Shown: positions 59,393-64,000 of the stretch, piece after piece | How the letters are laid out: the number at the start of each line of letters is the position of its first letter | Numbering within the stretch: position 1 is the first letter of the stretch | Source of the DNA: Desulfobacterales bacterium | GTDB taxonomy: Bacteria; Desulfobacterota; Desulfobacteria; Desulfobacterales; JAFDDL01 | Assembly (NCBI GenBank): GCA_034003325.1 | Contig: JAVEYW010000008.1 | Span: 62,001 to 126,000 of the forward strand | Direction of reading: 5' to 3' | Length of the DNA: 64,000 nucleotides | Notes under the pieces: model-generated | Told to the model about the DNA's origin: nothing | The model's input: the letters and a program-made list of their open reading frames with translations, nothing else | Database searches by the model: none | Translations under genes and position numbers: made by a program

Positions 59393-60637
59393 TTAGGATT
59401 CAACCGGGTTCAGTTCCTTTTCCTGCGGAAAAATCGGCAAATACCGATAGGAAATCAACACCATAATCACCCCGTAGGCCACCGGAAGAATCGTTGTGGC
59501 GACTTCCGGCCAGGTCGGCATATATAAGGCCCATTGATCAAACGGCATAACCGGTGGGGCCAGCACCTGCAGCACCATCACCCATCGGTTCAGGCACACG
59601 CCGATGGAAGCGAGCGTAACGGCCGCAAACAAAAGGCCCGGCCGTTCGCGCAAGCCGCGCGTAATCAGAACGACAGCCGGAACAATTCCGCACACAACGA
59701 TTTCCGCAAATAAGATCCAGTACCCGTATAAGCTGTTATTGGTATAAAAATGCGACAGGGTGAATCCCATAGCCGGTGCGGTCGAAAACGCCCAGTACAG
59801 GGTATCACAAATTTTTGCGATGATATAAGTGGTAAGCATCCACCCCGCTATCTTGGCCAGCAGATGAATCACCTCCGGTTTAACCAACCGCTTGCCGGTG
59901 ATCTTTTCGGTCAACCGCGTAATAAATATCGTAAAACAAGGCCCACAGGCCGCCGCGGACCAGGTAAACAGAAAAAAGGTGAACGGCCAAATCAGAATGT
60001 GTTCACGGTACCCGAAAGGTCGACCGAACAGGACGCCGGCAACGCCGCCCAGAGAGCCTTGGTGGAAAAAAGACAAAAACGCGCCGGTGGCAGCGAACAC
60101 TGCCATAATTTCATGGAGATTGTGCGTCAGGTTATGAAAGAAGGGAATGCGGTCCGCCTGGCGGTTTTCAAGCACCAATGGCAGGTATTCCACGCACAGC
60201 ACGCCAAAATAGCATGATAAACAAAACGCCACTTCCGTCAACATGGAATGAACATTGGCATGCCAGAAAATAAACCAATTTCGAAGCGGCTGCCCGACAT
60301 CAATGGCCAGAATCAGAAGCGCGGAGCTATAACAGATGAACCCGATCAGCACCGCGTAGTTAATAAGGTTTTTCAGCTCGTCTTTGCCGATCACGTATTT
60401 CAGCAAGCCCGTAAAAAAGGCGCCGCCGCCCAGTGCGATCACCGCCAAATCCGCCCATATCCACAGGGCGAACCCGTAGTAATCATTCATGCCGGTTATA
60501 TTCAACCCCTTGAACCAGCAGAGCAGCATGGCATAAACGCCCCACAGCAGCACTGCACCCGTCACCGCCAGTGCGAGCAGAAACTGCCAGAAGGGGCAGC
60601 GTTTTACGCCTTCGGGTATTAATGCAGAATCGATCAT
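59393..60637 (-). CDS. qrcD: QrcD: NrfD/PsrC-like quinone-binding membrane subunit
   Basis: A 414-residue integral membrane protein with about ten helices. ATG at 60637 has GAGGAG ahead. Family features are YYGFALWIWADLAVIALGGGAFF near the N terminus, HANVHSML, and later ENRQADRIPFFHNL. NrfD-type proteins hold the menaquinone site in the inner membrane. In the Qrc complex it passes electrons from the periplasmic subunits QrcABC to menaquinone, so linking H2 or formate oxidation to the quinone pool that feeds sulfate reduction through the Qmo complex. It follows qrcC by 75 bases. Confidence 0.93.
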   Translation of the reverse strand: MIDSALIPEGVKRCPFWQFLLALAVTGAVLLWGVYAMLLCWFKGLNITGMNDYYGFALWIWADLAVIALGGGAFFTGLLKYVIGKDELKNLINYAVLIGFICYSSALLILAIDVGQPLRNWFIFWHANVHSMLTEVAFCLSCYFGVLCVEYLPLVLENRQADRIPFFHNLTHNLHEIMAVFAATGAFLSFFHQGSLGGVAGVLFGRPFGYREHILIWPFTFFLFTWSAAACGPCFTIFITRLTEKITGKRLVKPEVIHLLAKIAGWMLTTYIIAKICDTLYWAFSTAPAMGFTLSHFYTNNSLYGYWILFAEIVVCGIVPAVVLITRGLRERPGLLFAAVTLASIGVCLNRWVMVLQVLAPPVMPFDQWALYMPTWPEVATTILPVAYGVIMVLISYRYLPIFPQEKELNPVES

Positions 60638-60712
60638 GGATGTGCTCCTCAACGTCTTTCAGTTTCCGGTAATTATCTAAAACCTATGCGTACGTCTGTC
60701 GACCCGGACTTT

Positions 60713-61534
60713 TCATGAAGGGTGCGCAGTCGCCTTCGCATTGTTTTTCATATCGTTATCCCCGCTCTTTCGGACCCATTCGCGCTCCGATAAATAATAC
60801 ACCTTGGGGTTGGTGCCCAAGCGTTCCAAAATCCGGAACGCTTTGGGATTGCGTGGCCTGCCGCCGTGAGCGGGATCGGGCTTGACCAGTTTATACACCG
60901 TATGGTCCGGATTGTTCAGATCTCCGAAGGTAATCGCGCCGGCAGGGCATGCCTGCGTGCATGATGTCTGGTATTCCTCTTCCCTTAGAGAACGCCGGCC
61001 TTCCAGGTAGGCCTTGTCCATAGCCTTTTGGTATCGATGAAAACAAAAGCTGCATTTTTCAACCACACCACGCATGCGGGGCGATACGTTGGGGCTTAAA
61101 TAGGTTTCCATGCCCTTGGGCCAGACCGGATCCCACCAGTTAAAATACCGGGCATGGTAAGGACAGGCGGCCATACAGTACCGGCACCCGAAACATCGGG
61201 TGTAGATCTGGCTAACGATGCCGGTTTCGCTGCTATAGTCCGTTGCCGTGGCCGGACAAACCGATACGCACGGGGAATGACCGTGGTCTCCCTTTCCGCT
61301 GCAGTGCATGCAGGGGCGGGGCAGATAGCAAATTTCCGTATCAGGATAGGGCTTTCCATTGGTTAATTGATAGACGCGCATCCAGGTAATACTGAGAAGC
61401 TTGTCCGATTCATCGGGTTTAAACGGTACATTGTTTTCCGTCATGCACGCCACCATGCAGGCGCCGCACCCGGTGCATTTGTCCAGGTCAATGACCATTC
61501 CGTATTTCTTGGTTTTTTGGTGTCCTTGTTTCAT
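60713..61534 (-). CDS. qrcC: QrcC: periplasmic iron-sulfur protein with four cluster sites
   Basis: A 273-residue ferredoxin-type protein. Cysteine groups run in order: CTGCGACMVAC (from residue 20), PCMHCSGKGDHGHSPCVSVC, CFGCRYCMAAC, and KCSFCFHRY with CTQACPAG. These can hold four [4Fe-4S] clusters. ATG at 61534 has GAGG ahead. There is no signal peptide, so it is presumably exported with QrcB, whose Tat signal is visible. It wires QrcB to QrcD in the complex. The gap to qrcB is 23 bases. Confidence 0.93.
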   Translation of the reverse strand: MKQGHQKTKKYGMVIDLDKCTGCGACMVACMTENNVPFKPDESDKLLSITWMRVYQLTNGKPYPDTEICYLPRPCMHCSGKGDHGHSPCVSVCPATATDYSSETGIVSQIYTRCFGCRYCMAACPYHARYFNWWDPVWPKGMETYLSPNVSPRMRGVVEKCSFCFHRYQKAMDKAYLEGRRSLREEEYQTSCTQACPAGAITFGDLNNPDHTVYKLVKPDPAHGGRPRNPKAFRILERLGTNPKVYYLSEREWVRKSGDNDMKNNAKATAHPS

Positions 61535-61557
61535 CAGAACCTCATTGCATCCGTCAG

Positions 61558-63831
61558 TTAGGCTTTGACCAATTTCGCTCGAATTCCCCAGGCAGCATCC
61601 AGACCGGAAATCGGATCCTCTATCACCCCTTTAAGCGCGTTAACGTTGACGCCTTTATTTTTCAAATATTCATCATAGGCTGTATGCCCAAGGCCCCGAG
61701 CCATGGCCAGCACACCGGGACGAATTCCGTCGTTCAGGTGTACCCGCACCCTTATTTTCGCTTTGGGGGTTTGTAAGACAGCCGCATCGCCTTCGGCCAA
61801 GGACTGTTTTCGGGCTGTCTCCGGGTTGATTTCAACAAATCCGTCCGCCCCTTTGATGACCGTATCGGGAACCGTCTTGATTAAAAAAGGCGGAGATCCG
61901 ACATAACCGCTGGAGAGGCGCATTGAGTCGTAAAAAATCATCACCAGAGGGAAAAAGGATTTATCTCCTTCAAGCGTAACCGGTTGATATACCGCATTCG
62001 GATAAGCGTCCGAAACGTTCAGCAAGGCCGTAGCGCTGAATTCGAACTTCTTTGAGGGGGTATCAAAGGCTTTTTCCCATTCAGGGGGAGTATAGCCTTT
62101 ATTGATCCAGAAGCCGTCTTCGGCCATCCGCTCCCATTTGCCGCCGAGGGCTTCCTTCATACAGGCCATGTAGTCGGTCCAGGGAAAGGCCGACGCGACA
62201 CTACCGCCGAGCCCTTTGGCAATCTCGATGACCACATCCCCTAAATGCCGGGTATTGCGCTGCGGAGAAACCACCGGACGAGCCAGCCCGATGATCGGTT
62301 GGTGCATCACTGCCGGTGCCGGAATATCTTCGTAGCGCTCAAGGAAAACGTGGTTTGGAAGAATAAGGTCTGCGTTCATGGCCGTCTCGTCCATGTAAGA
62401 GGAAAAGCTGACCACAAAAGGAATTTTGTCAAATGCGGCCTGAACGGCCTTGACATCCGGCAAACTGTAGCAGGGATTTGCCTCGGCCACGAAAAGGGCA
62501 TTGACCGGATAGGGCTTGGCGTCTGTAACGGCTTGCGCCAGCCGGTTTAGCAAATAGCGTGAATACGGGTTATTTTGACCACCGGCGCCGTCCAGGCGAC
62601 CTTTTTGAATGCCGTTAGCCGCCACCTGATCCATTTCGGGGTCCGGCCATCGAATATAATCGGGCTCGGGAATTGCCCAAACGCCGCCCGGCTGATTAAT
62701 ATTGCCGACAAGTGCATTAAGCGCGTGAATCGCCATCAACTCCCGGGTGCTGCCGGGCGTCCAGCCCTGGCCGCGCCCACCTAAGGCCAATGGCCTTTTG
62801 GCTTTCATCACCGCCTGGGCCAGCTCAATGATGCGATTCGCGTCAACACCTGTTATTTCGGCAACTTTCTCGGGGGAATATTCCGCCATAACAAGCGTTT
62901 TAAATCCATTTATTGACTTTCCGTTCTCATCCGTCCAGTCGAGAAAACCAAAACCATATTGGGCTACAAACTCGCTGGCACGATTCTCCCGAATGATCAC
63001 ATGGGCGATCCCCAGCGCCAGCGCCGCTTCGGTCCCCGGATTGATCGGCACCCAGATATCCGCCTTGGCCGCCGTATTGGACAAACAGGGTTCAACCTGA
63101 ATTACTTTCACACCGGAAGCCTTCCAGCCGCTGTTGGCACGAAACATGCGCACCGGTGAACCCCAGCCGTCAATTATGCCGCTGCCGAAGCTGACAATCA
63201 GATCGGCGTTTTCCACATCATAGCCCGCCAATGCCTGAACGCCGTGCATCAGATGCAGAACCAGCTCGTGGGTATCCTGAACCGATGGCATTCTGAAAAA
63301 ATTAGGAGAACCATAGGCCGTCAGCAAGCGTTCAAAAAGCTGCGGCACCGTGCCCCGATTCCGGTCCATTATGCCGGCCACCGTGTGCGCCTCTCCTTTT
63401 TCCCGTAACTGGCTGAGGTGATTAACAACTTCAGCGATCGCCTCTCTCCAGGAAATTTTTTGCCATTTGCCTTCTCCCCTTTTCCCGATTCGTTTGAGCG
63501 GCGCGGAAACTCGAGTGGGTCCATAAAGAAGTTGAAGCCCAGCAAGGCCCAGCATGCAAATGCCGCCTTTATTGACCGGATGGCCTGCCATTCCTTCAAT
63601 CTTTACCGCACGATCCTTCACTTTTCGAACGCTGATACCGCATCCACCGGGGCAAAGGGAGCAGGTCGAATGAGCGTAAGTCACCTCGCCGTCTTCGGGA
63701 ACGGGCGTCCATGGCCAATTCTGACTCCAGATGGACACGTCGTCCATGAGTTTCCATGGCAGCGGGGTTAACGCCGTCCCGGCCGCCGCGCCGATACCAA
63801 GTGATAAAAAGCTTCTTCTGTCTATTTTCAT
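61558..63831 (-). CDS. qrcB: QrcB: molybdopterin-oxidoreductase-family subunit
   Basis: A 757-residue protein. The N-terminal twin-arginine signal is MKIDRRSFLSLGIGAAAG. An iron-sulfur site follows (Cys57, 60, 64 and 92: STCSLCPGGC, then GICMLG). The body has folding blocks of the molybdopterin oxidoreductase family (SFGSGIIDGWG, GGRGQGWTPG, NADLILPNHVFLERYED). Qrc complexes studied so far were reported to lack molybdenum in this subunit, and I see no clear Mo-ligand Ser/Cys/SeCys in the usual place. It acts in the periplasm, taking electrons from the cytochrome QrcA and passing them to QrcC. Confidence 0.93.
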   Translation of the reverse strand: MKIDRRSFLSLGIGAAAGTALTPLPWKLMDDVSIWSQNWPWTPVPEDGEVTYAHSTCSLCPGGCGISVRKVKDRAVKIEGMAGHPVNKGGICMLGLAGLQLLYGPTRVSAPLKRIGKRGEGKWQKISWREAIAEVVNHLSQLREKGEAHTVAGIMDRNRGTVPQLFERLLTAYGSPNFFRMPSVQDTHELVLHLMHGVQALAGYDVENADLIVSFGSGIIDGWGSPVRMFRANSGWKASGVKVIQVEPCLSNTAAKADIWVPINPGTEAALALGIAHVIIRENRASEFVAQYGFGFLDWTDENGKSINGFKTLVMAEYSPEKVAEITGVDANRIIELAQAVMKAKRPLALGGRGQGWTPGSTRELMAIHALNALVGNINQPGGVWAIPEPDYIRWPDPEMDQVAANGIQKGRLDGAGGQNNPYSRYLLNRLAQAVTDAKPYPVNALFVAEANPCYSLPDVKAVQAAFDKIPFVVSFSSYMDETAMNADLILPNHVFLERYEDIPAPAVMHQPIIGLARPVVSPQRNTRHLGDVVIEIAKGLGGSVASAFPWTDYMACMKEALGGKWERMAEDGFWINKGYTPPEWEKAFDTPSKKFEFSATALLNVSDAYPNAVYQPVTLEGDKSFFPLVMIFYDSMRLSSGYVGSPPFLIKTVPDTVIKGADGFVEINPETARKQSLAEGDAAVLQTPKAKIRVRVHLNDGIRPGVLAMARGLGHTAYDEYLKNKGVNVNALKGVIEDPISGLDAAWGIRAKLVKA

Positions 63832-63919
63832 AGGTGCTACCCCTTAAACCTGAAAAAACCCGTTCGACTGGTTGTACTTACCGGGGGTTCGAAATACCGT
63901 TCAATATGCCGGAAATCGG

Positions 63920-64000
63920 CTACTTATGGCACACAAAGCAAGCGTCAAATTGTGTCTGAACACTCGTCCTGCGCCCGGTCATGCGTTCATGACAGGCGGC
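63920..64000 (-). CDS. qrcA: QrcA: C-terminal fragment of the multihaem cytochrome c (runs off right edge)
   Basis: The last 26 residues and TAG stop are visible. They begin at AACHE, whose Cys-His is the end of one haem motif, and finish with the full haem motif CFVCHK at the stop. This matches the C terminus of the multihaem c-type cytochrome subunit that precedes qrcB in qrc operons. QrcB starts 88 bases downstream on the same strand. The rest of the gene lies outside the window. Confidence 0.8.
   Translation of the reverse strand, partial: AACHERMTGRRTSVQTQFDACFVCHK

Noticed and set aside
63832-63919. AACCC...GGGTT stem followed by T residues between qrcA and qrcB as a terminator
   Set aside because: The stem has only five pairs with a loop of over 20 bases; too weak, and the flanking genes form one operon.
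1-64000. tRNA, rRNA, CRISPR arrays, insertion sequences or prophage segments
   Set aside because: Looked for cloverleaf-like segments with a CCA end, regular spaced repeats, transposase motifs and phage structural genes; none was seen.

Overview
The window looks like a chromosome piece of a sulfate-reducing member of the Desulfobacterota (Desulfobacterales-like). The main evidence is two electron-transfer complexes typical of these organisms: a Tmc locus (28469-32405) and a Qrc locus (59203-64000, running off the right edge). A tetrahaem cytochrome c, a Thermotoga-type anaerobic ribonucleotide reductase, a split type IV pilus retraction module and many PAS/receiver signalling proteins fit the same picture. 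The species cannot be named from the sequence. I saw no rRNA, tRNA, CRISPR array, insertion sequence or integrase.

Layout. 1-249 is the cut 5' end of a membrane sensor gene. 765-1586 is a polytopic membrane protein of unknown function. 1920-14514 is a 14-gene cluster built from two converging arms that meet at about 5760. The plus arm encodes a hot-dog dehydratase, a ketoreductase, a LolA-like protein, a DUF3261-like lipoprotein and a B12-type radical SAM enzyme. The minus arm encodes an MBL hydrolase, an AMP ligase, a thioesterase, a DAK2-DegV fusion, a GT2, an LpxL-like acyltransferase, an ACP, a ketosynthase and a PlsC acyltransferase. It resembles aryl-polyene-type pathways but has unusual additions and gaps, and is the best candidate for a new system. 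14530-18578 (minus) holds a 49-residue protein, a zinc-ribbon/receiver protein, two PilT-family ATPases, a DivIVA-like protein and YggT. proC diverges from these.

19874-22409 encodes CcdA, a thioredoxin-fold protein, a small membrane protein and a ChaN-like lipoprotein. 22755-25653 is nrdD-nrdG behind two NrdR-like boxes 31 bp apart. 25722-34474 (minus) is one probable transcription unit: unknown protein, Usp, receiver, TmcD, TmcC, TmcB, TmcA, receiver, sensor kinase. It sits behind a good sigma-54 -24/-12 element with upstream palindromes. 35071-39609 carries an Rrf2 regulator, a PaaI thioesterase, a RecA/KaiC-like + XRE + cupin fusion, and a glutamate-synthase-like flavoprotein.

40569-47160 encodes a large exported protein of unknown function, a hybrid sensor kinase and argS. 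47263-50206 encodes a receiver, a kinase and a dynamin-like GTPase. 50478-51140 is a CI/LexA-type self-cleaving repressor whose promoter is overlaid by a perfect palindrome. 51474-59079 (minus) contains a UvrD/Rep helicase, an orphan recombinase-type HTH protein, a TIGR02757 gene with an apparent frameshift in a poly-A tract, comEC and murA. 59203-64000 is the qrc operon, ending in a 54-residue membrane protein and a clear terminator.

Many start codons were moved inward from the longest possible frame to the position with a ribosome binding site; these choices are explained per gene. Several short genes are included (14530-14679, 51367-51462, 59203-59367, and both edge fragments).
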